Assembly (NCBI RefSeq): GCF_031822435.1
Contig: NZ_JAVQLW010000002.1
Span: forward strand, 186,001-250,000
Origin: Paracoccus sp. MBLB3053
GTDB lineage: Bacteria; Pseudomonadota; Alphaproteobacteria; Rhodobacterales; Rhodobacteraceae
Direction of reading: 5' to 3'
DNA length: 64,000 nt
Below the pieces are notes generated by a model. That model was given only the letters and a program-made list of their open reading frames with translations, was not told where the DNA came from and did not search any database. The position numbers were made by a program, and so were the translations under genes. Position 1 is the stretch's first letter; each line of letters begins with the position of its first letter. Of this stretch, positions 1 to 8,951 are shown in pieces.

Positions 1-1224
1 AGCCACCATCACGCCGGTCAGCCCCCCGGCGGTGAATATCGCGACGGCCCCCGCGATCCAGAGCATCGGCAGGATCATCCGCACCCGCCCGACCATCAGC
101 GTCGCGAGAAAGGCGAATATCTGAACTCCGGTCGGAATGACCACGGCTTCGGAGGCGGCTGAAAAGAAGCCCAGGGACAAGGCCGGAAGGCCCGTGGTGA
201 ACATGTGATGCACCCAGAGCCCGAAGCTGAGGAAACCCGTCCCCACGGCCGATAGCACGATCCAGCTATAGCCCGTGATAGGGACACGCGCCGCCGTCGG
301 CACGATCATCGCGGCAATCGCGATCGAGGGCAGGAAGACGATATAGACCTCGGGGTGGCCGAAGATCCAGAACAGGTGCTGCCACAGCAGCGGATCGCCG
401 CCACGCTCGGGGTCGAAGAAGGGCCAGTCGAGTGAGCGCTGCAACTCGAAAAGGAAATCCCCGGCGATCAGCGGCGGAAATGCGAAAAGGATCATCCCGC
501 CTACGACCAGCACATACCAGGCATAAAGCGGCATCAGATTGACGCGCATCCCGGGCGGGCGGCATTTGATGACGCCGACGATCAGTTCGACCGCCGCCGC
601 AATCGAGGCGACCTCGATGAAGGACAGACCCAGTAGCCAGATATCGGCGCCGATCCCTTCGCTTTCCGTTGCGAGCGGCGGATACATGAACCAGCCGGAA
701 TTGGGCGCGGTGTCGAACAGGACCGAACCCATGACGAACGCGCCGCCGATCAGGAAACACCAATATCCATAGGCCGAAAGCCGCGGAAAGGGCAGGTCGC
801 GCGCGCCAAGCATTGCTGGCAAAAGCAGGATCGAGATGGCTTCGAACATGGGAACGGCGAAGAGGAACATCATCGCCGAGCCATGCATCGTGAAGAACTG
901 GTTGAACCGGTCGGAATCGAGAAATCCGTTTTCCGGCACGGCAAGCTGGACGCGCATCAACAGTGCCAGCATTCCCGCCCCCAGCATGAAGGCCAAGGCC
1001 GTCATCGCGTACCATTTGCCGATATGGGTATTGTTCACGGCAGTGAGGTGCCGCCAGCCGCGCGGAGTTGCCCATGCCTTGCGCAATCGCTCGGCCTGAG
1101 CGCGCGACAGGTCGGGATCGACGGGCGCGGCCAGCATCTCGGGGGTGGGGGGCCAAACGCCCTGCGTCGGGCCGTCGAGAATGCCCGAGCTTGCGCGGGC
1201 TTGGGGAAAATCGCTCGCGCTCAT
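1..1224 (-). CDS. ctaD: Cytochrome c oxidase subunit I, 3' part beyond window
   Basis: Catalytic subunit of a haem-copper oxidase that reduces oxygen to water in the inner membrane. Translating the minus strand from the ATG at 1224 gives 408 codons open to the window edge. Diagnostic motifs are visible: MHGSAMMF with a low-spin haem histidine, FGHPEVY with the CuB histidine, the proton-channel Glu and the cross-linked Tyr, and WVHHMFT with the two further CuB histidines. Several hydrophobic helices surround them. The ATG overlaps the subunit II stop codon in an ATGA junction, so the two are translationally coupled. The C-terminus, including any fused subunit III, is outside the window. Confidence 0.95.
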   Translation of the reverse strand, partial: MSASDFPQARASSGILDGPTQGVWPPTPEMLAAPVDPDLSRAQAERLRKAWATPRGWRHLTAVNNTHIGKWYAMTALAFMLGAGMLALLMRVQLAVPENGFLDSDRFNQFFTMHGSAMMFLFAVPMFEAISILLLPAMLGARDLPFPRLSAYGYWCFLIGGAFVMGSVLFDTAPNSGWFMYPPLATESEGIGADIWLLGLSFIEVASIAAAVELIVGVIKCRPPGMRVNLMPLYAWYVLVVGGMILFAFPPLIAGDFLFELQRSLDWPFFDPERGGDPLLWQHLFWIFGHPEVYIVFLPSIAIAAMIVPTAARVPITGYSWIVLSAVGTGFLSFGLWVHHMFTTGLPALSLGFFSAASEAVVIPTGVQIFAFLATLMVGRVRMILPMLWIAGAVAIFTAGGLTGVMVA

Positions 1225-2219
1225 TCCAGACCCTCCAGATAGGTTGCAAGATCGGCAAGATCGGCTTCCGGCAGGTGGCTATAGGCGGGCATGCGCGCAC
1301 CCGGTTTGATCTTGGCAGGATCGCGAAGCCAGTCGATCAGCGCGGACCTTTCCATCGGCAGGCTTGCAGCCGCCAGCGAGCGCCGCCCGCCCAGATGGGT
1401 CAGGTCCGGCCCGGCCTGCCCCTGCGCCGGAGTGCCCCGTATGGTGTGGCAACCGCCGCAGCCCTCGCGCAAGAAGATGTCGTGCCCGCGCCCCGCCTCG
1501 GGGCTTGAGGGCTCGGCTGCAGGGTCTGCCTGCGCTTCCAGCCAAGCCGCGAAATCCTGTGGTTCCATCGCGACGCCGATCAGCGCCATGCGGGCATGGC
1601 TTTCGCCGCAGAATTCGGCGCATTGGCCGCGATATTCACCGGTCGCGATGGGTTCAAGCGACATCCGCGTCGTCCGGCCCGGGATCATGTCGGTCTTGCC
1701 GCCGAAGGCGGGTATCCAGAAGGAATGGATATATTCGCTGGCTTCAAGCACAAGTTCGCTTCGGCTGCCTGTGGGCAGGCGCAGTTCGTTCGCACTCGCG
1801 ACGGGCGCGCCGTCACGCAGATATTCGACCCGCCACCACCAGCTTTCCCCCGTCACGCGCACGGTAAGGCCGCTGCCCGCTTCGCGCTGGCGGGGCATCT
1901 CGCGCAGGGCAAAGATCAGCAGCCCGCTCAGCAACAAGGTGGGCATGACGATGCCGCCGCCAATGATCAGCGCTTCGGCCAGACGCCGGGAATGTGGGCG
2001 CGGGTTCAGTCGGGCGATGTACAGCATGAGACCGTTCACCGCGAGCCACAGCACCACCGCGCCCGAAAGAAGAACCCAGAACAGTCCGGCCAGCACCTCG
2101 GCATCCCGCCCAGCCGGATCCAGAACCGATTGCGGACCCTTGCAACCGGCGACGAGCAGCGCGCAAAGCCACGCTGCCAGGCGGATGCTATCGAGGCGAT
2201 ACGGCACTGGGTTGACCAT
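1221..2219 (-). CDS. ctaC: Cytochrome c oxidase subunit II with fused cytochrome c (caa3 type)
   Basis: Electron-entry subunit of the oxidase encoded just downstream. The N-terminus is a lipoprotein signal (lipobox near LLVAGC). One further membrane helix follows, then a cupredoxin domain with a complete CuA site: YIHSFW upstream, then CAEFCGESHARM giving Cys, Glu, Cys, His and Met. The C-terminal part is a class I cytochrome c domain with CGGCH haem attachment and a later MPAY methionine ligand, so it is caa3 type. I chose the ATG at 2219 because an AGGGA-like Shine-Dalgarno precedes it and it gives a clean signal peptide; a GTG at 2246 would add nine residues. The stop overlaps the subunit I start. 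Confidence 0.94.
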   Translation of the reverse strand: MVNPVPYRLDSIRLAAWLCALLVAGCKGPQSVLDPAGRDAEVLAGLFWVLLSGAVVLWLAVNGLMLYIARLNPRPHSRRLAEALIIGGGIVMPTLLLSGLLIFALREMPRQREAGSGLTVRVTGESWWWRVEYLRDGAPVASANELRLPTGSRSELVLEASEYIHSFWIPAFGGKTDMIPGRTTRMSLEPIATGEYRGQCAEFCGESHARMALIGVAMEPQDFAAWLEAQADPAAEPSSPEAGRGHDIFLREGCGGCHTIRGTPAQGQAGPDLTHLGGRRSLAAASLPMERSALIDWLRDPAKIKPGARMPAYSHLPEADLADLATYLEGLE

Positions 2220-2285
2220 GATATCCCTGTCGGCAATCAAGGTCACAACGATCCGGACGCGAAAAAGTGCCCCGTGTTGCTCCGC

Positions 2286-3683
2286 TTATTGCATCGGGGG
2301 CGCGCTTGCTCGCATGTCGGTGCCGACGGGCGCGTCAATGACCGCGCCGTCCGCAGGAGCCACGCGCCAGACCGTGTTGCCGGCATCATCCGCGATCAGC
2401 AGCGCGCCGGTGCCGTCGATGCCCAGCCCGACGGGGCGCCCGCGCGCGACGTCACCATCCAGAAACCCCGTTACCACATCCTGCGGCTTGCCGGCGGGGC
2501 TGCCGTTCTCGAACGGTACATAGACGACCTTGTAGCCGTTGAAATGATTTCGGTTCCAGCTGCCATGCTCGCCCACGAAAGCGCCATTGTCATAAGGCGC
2601 GGGCATGGCCGAGCCCTCGGTAAAAGCTAGCCCCAGCGCCGCGACATGGCTCGACAGCGCGTAATCCGGGGCGATGGCCTTTTCGACCATGTCAGGTCGT
2701 TTCGGCCTGACCCGGCGGTCGACATGCTCGCCATAATAGCTATAGGGCCAGCCATAGAACGCCCCTTCCTGAACACTGGTCATGTAATCCGGCACCAGAT
2801 TGGGGCCCAGCTCATCGCGTTCGTTCACCACGGTCCAAAGCACGCCTGTCTCGGGGTGAAAGGTCAGCCCGTTCGGATTGCGCAGACCCGAGGCATAGAC
2901 CCGGCTTGCCCCCGTCGCGCGATCGATCTCGAGGATGGCGGCGCGGCGTTTTTCGGCCTCCATGCCGTTCTCGGCAATGTTGGAATTGGACCCGACCGAG
3001 GCGTAAAGCAGCCGTCCGTCCGGGCTCAGCGCCAGATCCTTTGTCCAGTGGTGGTTGATCGGCCCGCCCGGCAGCGGGGTGAGGACGCGCGGGGCCTCGG
3101 TGATCTCGGTTTGCCCCAACACATAGGGATAGGCCAGAACGGCGCCGCTTTCGGCGACATAGAGCGTGTCATCGATCCAGGCGACGCCAAAGGGTGAATC
3201 CAGCCCGGTCAGCAGGTCGCTGCGTTCATCGACCGTGCCGTCGCGGTCGGTGTCGCGCAACAGGGTGATCAGGTTGCTTTCCTTCTGCGCGCCTCCACCG
3301 CCGCCATGAGCCATCGCCATGATCCAGCCCCGGACAAAGTCCTTGGGTCGCGATTTGGGCTTGCCCTCTGGTGCACGGGACTGCACCGCCAACACATCCC
3401 CATTGGGCAGTGTGTGGACCGTGCGCGGATTGACCAGATCCCTGGCATAGGCGGTGATCGTCAGCCCGTCCGGGACGTTGGGGGTCTGTCCTTCGGACCA
3501 GCCGACGACTTCGGCCACCTTCAACTGCGGCCACAGGCTGATGTAATCCGGCTCTGGCAGAACGGGATCGGGGCCGGTCTGGCTGAGCGTGTCGAAATCA
3601 TCCTGCGCTTCCCCGGCGGTTGCCAGGACCAGCGTGCAGCTAACGGCAAGGACGAGGCGGGCGGAATTTGCGGTAAAGGTCAT
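2286..3683 (-). CDS. Secreted sorbosone/glucose dehydrogenase-type beta-propeller
   Basis: Probable periplasmic PQQ-dependent sugar or aldose dehydrogenase (GSDH superfamily), 465 residues. A Sec signal peptide ends near TAGEAQ. Family landmarks are INHHW, LRNPNGLTF, VNERDELG, GAFYGWPYSYYGEH and GEHGSWNR, which in the family line the PQQ/calcium site. The start at 3683 is set by an ATGA overlap with the upstream membrane-protein gene; the open frame runs further upstream without coding appearance. It sits directly before caa3 oxidase genes, so it may feed electrons to the oxidase. No PQQ synthesis genes are in the window. Substrate is unknown. Confidence 0.85.
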   Translation of the reverse strand: MTFTANSARLVLAVSCTLVLATAGEAQDDFDTLSQTGPDPVLPEPDYISLWPQLKVAEVVGWSEGQTPNVPDGLTITAYARDLVNPRTVHTLPNGDVLAVQSRAPEGKPKSRPKDFVRGWIMAMAHGGGGGAQKESNLITLLRDTDRDGTVDERSDLLTGLDSPFGVAWIDDTLYVAESGAVLAYPYVLGQTEITEAPRVLTPLPGGPINHHWTKDLALSPDGRLLYASVGSNSNIAENGMEAEKRRAAILEIDRATGASRVYASGLRNPNGLTFHPETGVLWTVVNERDELGPNLVPDYMTSVQEGAFYGWPYSYYGEHVDRRVRPKRPDMVEKAIAPDYALSSHVAALGLAFTEGSAMPAPYDNGAFVGEHGSWNRNHFNGYKVVYVPFENGSPAGKPQDVVTGFLDGDVARGRPVGLGIDGTGALLIADDAGNTVWRVAPADGAVIDAPVGTDMRASAPPMQ

Positions 3684-4111
3684 GGTTGCCTCCGGCCTCG
3701 GCGGGCGTTGCGGCCCGAGAGAAACCCCGAGGCCAACATCAGAAACACGGTCACAATGGAAAGCGCGATGCCCCACGGCACCACCGCCGTCCAACCGTCC
3801 CCGGCATGGATGACGCTGTTCACGAATGCCGCGATCAGGATGGCAACCGCAAGCGCCATCCCCCGCCAGTGCGCGCCCCACCAGCCCATCATGAGGCCGA
3901 GCAGCCACCACAGAACGGCCATCGAACCGCACAGCAGACCAGCAGCCAACAGCCATGACGAGAAGTTTTGCCATAACAGGTTTTCGCTTCGCCAATAGGC
4001 GACATCGCACAGGAGTGTCAGGCTGAAGCAGGCGATGGGAAACGCCCACAGGACCGCGATCAGCCGTGAGCGGATCGGCGGCACGGGCAGGTCAGCTTGC
4101 CAGGACGACAT
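3680..4111 (-). CDS. DUF2231 four-helix membrane protein
   Basis: Predicted inner-membrane protein of 143 residues with about four hydrophobic segments and a basic C-terminus (GRNARRGRRQP). It resembles DUF2231 proteins, which have no assigned reaction. It is the first gene of the minus-strand operon leading into the dehydrogenase and caa3 oxidase, and its stop overlaps the dehydrogenase start (ATGA). The context suggests a membrane anchor or electron-transfer partner for the dehydrogenase, but nothing in the sequence shows a cofactor site. Family assignment is from overall pattern rather than a sharp motif. Confidence 0.75.
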   Translation of the reverse strand: MSSWQADLPVPPIRSRLIAVLWAFPIACFSLTLLCDVAYWRSENLLWQNFSSWLLAAGLLCGSMAVLWWLLGLMMGWWGAHWRGMALAVAILIAAFVNSVIHAGDGWTAVVPWGIALSIVTVFLMLASGFLSGRNARRGRRQP

Positions 4112-4253
4112 GGCAGAACTCCTCTATCGTGATGGTGGTTATGGCTACCCAAGCGCACCCCTGCTTGTTCCCCCATTCACCAAAATTTCATTGGAGATAG
4201 GCGCGGGAACAGATCGCATCGCCGAAGGTTTTGTCGCAAACGGAGTGTTCTGC

Positions 4254-4421
4254 ATGGCGAGCGACCAACCCAGTCCACGCCGACTGTCGCGCGCGTCGAT
4301 CGTCATCGTCGCGATCTTGTTTGTCACCGTCATCGTGTTCTTCGGGGGCCGATTGCTCTGGCATGCCGATGAGCTGACCGAGGATCCGCAGAGCCTGCAA
4401 GCACCAGACCAGCAACAATAG
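4254..4421 (+). CDS. Small single-pass membrane protein
   Basis: A 55-residue protein with a polar N-terminus, one strongly hydrophobic segment (about residues 13-35, ending GGRLLW) and a short acidic tail. A GGAG sequence eight bases before the ATG at 4254 supports translation from there; the same frame is open further upstream but that part does not look coding. It is transcribed divergently from the oxidase operon. No family is recognised. It could be a small subunit or assembly factor, or may not be expressed. Confidence 0.5.
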   Translation: MASDQPSPRRLSRASIVIVAILFVTVIVFFGGRLLWHADELTEDPQSLQAPDQQQ

Positions 4422-4568
4422 TGACAACGCGGGCAGCCCGCCACGGGCCTCGAACGATGTTCGGGCGAGCGGTTGAACAAACCACCACGGAACAATCCGA
4501 CGCGGCGGATTGTTGACCCGTTGATCGTCAGGGCTCGCGCACTGACCCGGCAAAACGGGAGAGATTAT

Positions 4569-5027
4569 ATGACCCAGCCCCTTGGCAACGGCACCTGGAT
4601 TCTTCTGGCGGACGGGGAAAAGGCCATTTTCCTGGTCAATGAGGGGGATGCGCAGAATCTCTCTCTGACCGTTCAGCGCGAGATGTCTCAGGACAATCCT
4701 CCGGACCGCGACCAATCCGCCAACCGCCCAGGCCGGCAGCACCAGAGCGTGGGTCCGGGTCGCTCTGCCTATGAGGATACCGACTGGCACGAGCTTGCCA
4801 AAGAGCGTTTCGCAGGGCACCTCGCTGAAATCCTATACGAAAAAGCGCATAAATCTGCCTTCCAGCGCATCGTGCTCATCGCAGCACCGCAGGTTCTTGC
4901 CGAACTGCGCGTCAAGATGCACAAGGAGGTGGCCGACCGCGTCGTCGCCGAAATCCCGAAGGTGCTGACCAACCATCCGCTTCCCGAGATCGAGAGCCTG
5001 CTCATGGCCCAGTTTTCGCAAGAATAG
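4569..5027 (+). CDS. Host-attachment family protein (baeRF-like)
   Basis: A 152-residue protein resembling proteins annotated as required for attachment to host cells, a family related to archaeal release-factor-like (baeRF) domains. It opens with WILLADGEKA, the usual first strand of the family. The C-terminal half has the FAGHLAEIL helix, the IVLIAAPQVLAELR strand-helix and a VAEIPKVLTNHPLPEIE end. The ATG at 4569 follows a GGGAGAG ribosome-binding site; an upstream ATG at 4473 would add 32 residues without family similarity. Biochemical function of the family is not established. A second small gene follows after four bases. Confidence 0.78.
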   Translation: MTQPLGNGTWILLADGEKAIFLVNEGDAQNLSLTVQREMSQDNPPDRDQSANRPGRQHQSVGPGRSAYEDTDWHELAKERFAGHLAEILYEKAHKSAFQRIVLIAAPQVLAELRVKMHKEVADRVVAEIPKVLTNHPLPEIESLLMAQFSQE

Positions 5028-5031
5028 GCGC

Positions 5032-5304
5032 ATGATGAAGGCCACCCTGATCCTGAGCGGAATCCAGCCGGTCGCCGGTTCGGTCACGCTCACGCCGACC
5101 GGTTTTGTCTTTGCTGTTGAACGCATGATCCTGCCCCGGGGCGAGATGCCACGCGACCTCGTCGCGACCTTGCATCTGGCGCAGGGCGAGGCCCATCAGG
5201 TGCATATCGAGAACGTCAATGTCTCGCGCATCGAGAATGAGCTCGATGAATGGTGCTATCGCGGCCGCATCATGCTTCGCGCCGAAAACGCGCCGGAGCC
5301 CTAG
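5032..5304 (+). CDS. Hypothetical protein
   Basis: A 90-residue, probably all-beta cytoplasmic protein with alternating hydrophobic strands and no signal peptide or membrane segment. It starts four bases after the attachment-family gene, so the two form an operon. A two-methionine start leaves the exact first codon ambiguous by one. I do not recognise the family; the strand pattern loosely recalls PilZ-type barrels, but the RxxxR and (D/N)xSxxG motifs of PilZ are absent. Confidence 0.65.
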   Translation: MMKATLILSGIQPVAGSVTLTPTGFVFAVERMILPRGEMPRDLVATLHLAQGEAHQVHIENVNVSRIENELDEWCYRGRIMLRAENAPEP

Positions 5305-5450
5305 TCACTGCGGCTCAGGGACGATTTGCCCGCCAGCAAGGCAAACCGTTCCACAATATGCTCACCCAGACGATCAGGCAGGAACAACCAGCCACCCGAG
5401 CAGGTTGAACAGTGCATCGATGATTGATGTGGTTTCAATTCGAGGTAGCA

Positions 5451-6842
5451 ATGGCCGGGCGATTGATCGTCATTTCAAACCGCATTCCCATGGGTGAGAC
5501 GGTGTCCGGCGGGCTTGTCGTAGCGCTGCATGATGCCCTGGGCTGCGCCGGAGGGATCTGGATCGGCGCGCATCCCGAAACGGGTGCGGGCGACGACGCG
5601 GTCGAAGAACTGGGCACCGCACCTTATCGCCGCCTGGCCTTTCGCCTGACCGAGGAAGAGCAGGCAAATTATTATCTCGGCTATGCCAATTCGGTGCTAT
5701 GGCCGCTATGCCATCGACGCGGCGATCTGGTCGAGATGCGCTCGGAATATCAGGCCGCCTATCAGGCAGTGAATGCCCGCGTCGCGCGCATCGTCGCGCG
5801 CATTGCCCGCCCTGATGATCTGATCTGGGTACATGATTATCATTTCCTGCCTCTGGCCACGGAAATGCGCGCGCTTGGCTTGCCCAACCGGATCGGCTTT
5901 TTCCTGCATATCCCCTTTCCCGCTCTTGGGGATCTGTCTGTCCTGTCTCAGCCCGAGCGCTTCGCCGATGATCTGGCGCATTACAACCTGATCGGGCTGC
6001 AAACCCGCGGCGATGTGGCGCGCTGTCTGGAAATGTTCCGCGCCGATCCACGAGCCGAGTTCATGCCCGACGGCAGCATCAAGTTCCGCGACCGCATCAC
6101 CTCAGTGCGCTCTTTCCCGATCGGCATTGACACTGCAGGTTTCGCCGCCGATGCCGCGCAAGAGGCCGTTAATCCCTTTGGGCGCGAGAGCCCCGGCCGA
6201 TTCATCATCGGGGTTGACCGGCTCGACTATTCCAAGGGCCTGCCCAACCGGTTTCGCGGCTTTGCCCGATATCTGGAAAACCGGCCCGAGGGCGTGCGCC
6301 CCTGTCTTGTCCAGATTGCGCCGCCGACCCGCCAGCAGGTGCGGGCCTATCAGGACATCACCCGCGAGTTGGAAGAGATCGCGGGCCATGTAAATGGCGC
6401 CTTTGCCGAATTGGACTGGACCCCGTTGCGTTATATCCACCGCGCGGTGCCTCGGGTCGAGCTGGCCCGGCTTTACCGCAAGGCCAGCGCCTGCCTGGTG
6501 ACATCCTACGCTGACGGAATGAACCTTGTCGCGAAAGAGTTCGTGGCCGCGCAGGATCCGGAAAATCCCGGCGTGCTGCTGCTCTCGCGCTTTGCCGGGG
6601 CGGCCGAGGACATGACCGATGCCCTGCAGATCAACCCCTATGATGTTGAGGACGTGGCGGCGGCAATCGGTGCGGCGCTGGAGATGCCACTGGAAGAACG
6701 CCGGAAAAGGCACGAAGCCTGTCTTGAGGTGGTCCGGAAAACCGATGTCACGAACTGGTCGACAGATTTCCTGCGCGTTCTGATGACTTGCACGCCGTCC
6801 TTTGATTTTCCGGATTTTCATGCCTATCGCGCGGCCTTCTGA
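5451..6842 (+). CDS. otsA: Trehalose-6-phosphate synthase
   Basis: GT20 glycosyltransferase (463 residues) making trehalose-6-phosphate from a nucleotide-glucose and glucose-6-phosphate; trehalose protects against osmotic and drying stress. Family landmarks: RLIVISNRIP at the N-terminus, SGGLVVAL loop, IWVHDYHFLPL, FFLHIPFP, GVDRLDYSKGLPNR, and SYADGMNLVAKEFVA near the C-terminus. The ATG at 5451 has a GAGGTAGC ribosome-binding site and starts right at the conserved strand. Length is normal. No trehalose-6-phosphatase (otsB) gene lies beside it here, so the second step must be encoded elsewhere. Confidence 0.95.
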   Translation: MAGRLIVISNRIPMGETVSGGLVVALHDALGCAGGIWIGAHPETGAGDDAVEELGTAPYRRLAFRLTEEEQANYYLGYANSVLWPLCHRRGDLVEMRSEYQAAYQAVNARVARIVARIARPDDLIWVHDYHFLPLATEMRALGLPNRIGFFLHIPFPALGDLSVLSQPERFADDLAHYNLIGLQTRGDVARCLEMFRADPRAEFMPDGSIKFRDRITSVRSFPIGIDTAGFAADAAQEAVNPFGRESPGRFIIGVDRLDYSKGLPNRFRGFARYLENRPEGVRPCLVQIAPPTRQQVRAYQDITRELEEIAGHVNGAFAELDWTPLRYIHRAVPRVELARLYRKASACLVTSYADGMNLVAKEFVAAQDPENPGVLLLSRFAGAAEDMTDALQINPYDVEDVAAAIGAALEMPLEERRKRHEACLEVVRKTDVTNWSTDFLRVLMTCTPSFDFPDFHAYRAAF

Positions 6843-7139
6843 TCAGGTCCTGCGGCCAACCGGGGTCATGCGCCGTGCGGCCCGAGCTCGCCACTGACGC
6901 GGCGGTGCGGGGCGATCCTGACCCAGGCCCGACCCAGATTGTGCGATGTGCTCGGGAAGGGATCGGCAAACCCTCGTCGCGTCTGCTAAGGCCAAGCGCC
7001 CCCGTCTTTCATCCGGTTCGAGGCATCAAGTATTGCTGATCCATGCATCGGGGGATTGCCCTTCCCCGCGCCGTGGGTCACTACGCGGTCCCCGGCGGAT
7101 CGGACGAATCCGCAAGGCCCAGGAAAGGACCAGCATTCG

Positions 7140-7316
7140 ATGCCCAAACTCCCCATCAGATCCATCTGTGCCCTGGTGCTCACGCTTGGTGCTTGCGGGC
7201 CCGACACGGCGACACGCGCCACCACTGGCGCCGCAGCGGGGGCAATCGTCGCAGGTCCGGTCGGTGCGGTCGCCGGGGCGGCGATTGGCGGTAGCGGCGC
7301 GGTCAGGATCAGATAG
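7140..7316 (+). CDS. Small glycine-zipper lipoprotein
   Basis: A 58-residue predicted lipoprotein. The signal peptide ends in a lipobox (LTLGAC) and is followed by an alanine/glycine-rich segment with glycine-zipper spacing (GAAAGAIVAGPVGAVAGAAIGG). An AGGAAAGGA ribosome-binding site precedes the ATG at 7140. Such small zipper lipoproteins are common envelope proteins in this bacterial group; no specific role is known. It converges on the next gene. Confidence 0.7.
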   Translation: MPKLPIRSICALVLTLGACGPDTATRATTGAAAGAIVAGPVGAVAGAAIGGSGAVRIR

Positions 7317-7442
7317 GATGCCGCGTCGGGCGCAGCGCTTCCGGTCATCAGCCATTGGCCCATCTGCCCAAAACCCTACGCTACTGGCTTCGGATTTGAT
7401 TCGGCCTCGATCTTTGACCAGCAGGGCGGCCAATGCGCCTGA

Positions 7443-7679
7443 TCAGGAAGGCAGCCGCTGTTTGTCCCGGTTATCGGGCCGCTTCTCGAGCGAGCCGATA
7501 AACATGCGCACGCCCTCTTCGGTGACCGCCCAGATCCCGAAATCCCGCAACTCAAGTGTGACCGGCTGATCGCGGTCGTCCACCATCATCGATAGCATCT
7601 GCACCATCCCGGCATCCAGCCTCGCAGAGGCTCGAAGCGGGTTCTCGCGCAAAGCGGCAGTGGGGCTGCAGATTATCAT
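7443..7679 (-). CDS. Hypothetical protein
   Basis: A 78-residue soluble protein of unknown family. A strong ribosome-binding site (CAGGAGAATCC) precedes the ATG at 7679, so I prefer this start over the longer open frame reaching 7766. The middle contains an IWAVTEEGVRMFIGSLEKR stretch suggesting a helix-rich end. It stands alone between a convergent lipoprotein gene and the end of the aromatic operon. A 7-bp inverted repeat lies about 65 bases upstream of its start. Confidence 0.55.
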   Translation of the reverse strand: MIICSPTAALRENPLRASARLDAGMVQMLSMMVDDRDQPVTLELRDFGIWAVTEEGVRMFIGSLEKRPDNRDKQRLPS

Positions 7680-7742
7680 GGATTCTCCTGCTCCGATTCG
7701 TCGTTCGCCAGAAGCTGGCCGATCCTTCGCAAGGAAACATAT

Positions 7743-7762
7743 ACCTGTCTTTTTGGACAGGT
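7743..7762. promoter_or_regulatory. Perfect 7-bp inverted repeat upstream of the 7679 gene
   Basis: ACCTGTC and GACAGGT form a perfect dyad around a six-base T-rich loop. It lies in the gap between the aromatic operon's end and the small minus-strand gene. No run of T follows on the minus strand, so it fits an operator better than a terminator, but this is a guess from position alone. Confidence 0.35.
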
Positions 7763-7895
7763 TCATTAAGAATCTCGTCTCGGGGCCCAGATCGATGATT
7801 TTAGGGCTGGTTCATGCCTCGTGAACCCGCCTGGTCTGCGATCCCAGCCCTTTCTGGCGCCTCTCGGGCGCGATCAAACCGTGCGGATCGCGGTT

Positions 7896-8951
7896 TTATC
7901 CGATCGGATAGACGTCCCCCTCCATCAGCTTGCGTGCGGTCCGCAGAGTGCCAGCACCTGTCACCAGCCCCTGCTGATCACGTTCGATCAGGACTTCTGC
8001 CGCGCCTGTCGGGTGCTCGATCACGAAGCGGCCGTCAGCCGGCGGCCGGGCCAGTTCGGCGGCCGGGGTGCCGGGCAGGGTGCAAGCCGTCGCCACGCTG
8101 ACGGCGGCAAATACCCCGATCGAGGCATGGCAACGATGCGGAATGAAACTGCGCGTGCTGATCGTGCCGCCCTGCAGGGCGGGCGAAACAAGGGTCATCT
8201 TTGGCACGGATTTCTCGGTCACGTCGCCAAGGTTCATCAACGGGCCGGCTTGCAACCGAATGGCTTCGATCCGCGCCTTCAGGGCCGCGTCGGCATCCAG
8301 TGCCTCACGGGGCTCCTGCCCAGTCAGGCCGAAATCGCGCGCGGCCATGATGACGCAGGGCATGCCGTTGTCGATGAGCGTGCAGGCAACATGGTCGATC
8401 TGATCGACCGGGTTTCCGCTTGGCAGCAAGGCGCCGCACATCGATCCGGCAATGTTCTGGAACATCAGCGGCACCGGAGCGGCCGTGCCGGGCACGCCAT
8501 CGATCGAGGCCGGTCCAGCATAGGTGACACGCCCGCCGGGCGTCTGGATCTGTGCCAGCGCAACCTCGCCCGTGTTCAGCATGTGGATGCGGACCGGGGT
8601 GACCTCGCCATGAACTGCGACCAGCCCACGTTCTATCGCGGCAGGACCAACCCCGGCCAGGATATTGCCACAGCCCTGCGCATCCGAAACCAGCGCCTGA
8701 TCGACGAAGACCTGCAGGAAAAGATAGTCGACATCGGCATCGGGCCGCGAGGATGGCGAAAGGATCGCGACCTTCGAGGTCAGCGGATCCGCACCTCCGA
8801 TCCCGTCGATCTGGCGCGGATCTGGACTGCCCATGATCCGCAACAGCAGCGCGTCACGCGCCGCGGGATCGGCCGGCAGGTCAGAGGCCAGGAAATAGGC
8901 CCCCTTGGACGTGCCGCCACGCATCCAGAGGCAGGGAATGCCATCAGACAT
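7896..8951 (-). CDS. galD: 4-oxalomesaconate tautomerase (PrpF family)
   Basis: PrpF-fold isomerase of 351 residues, close in pattern to GalD, which interconverts keto and enol forms of oxalomesaconate in gallate and protocatechuate 4,5-cleavage pathways. Landmarks are [14 protein letters not shown] at the N-terminus, [15 protein letters not shown], a [11 protein letters not shown] active-site cysteine region, and the [12 protein letters not shown] and IPHRCHAS segments. Last gene of the five-gene minus-strand operon; its start overlaps the end of the aldolase gene by eight bases. Substrate is inferred from neighbours encoding the next two steps of the same pathway. Confidence 0.88.
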   Translation of the reverse strand: MSDGIPCLWMRGGTSKGAYFLASDLPADPAARDALLLRIMGSPDPRQIDGIGGADPLTSKVAILSPSSRPDADVDYLFLQVFVDQALVSDAQGCGNILAGVGPAAIERGLVAVHGEVTPVRIHMLNTGEVALAQIQTPGGRVTYAGPASIDGVPGTAAPVPLMFQNIAGSMCGALLPSGNPVDQIDHVACTLIDNGMPCVIMAARDFGLTGQEPREALDADAALKARIEAIRLQAGPLMNLGDVTEKSVPKMTLVSPALQGGTISTRSFIPHRCHASIGVFAAVSVATACTLPGTPAAELARPPADGRFVIEHPTGAAEVLIERDQQGLVTGAGTLRTARKLMEGDVYPIG

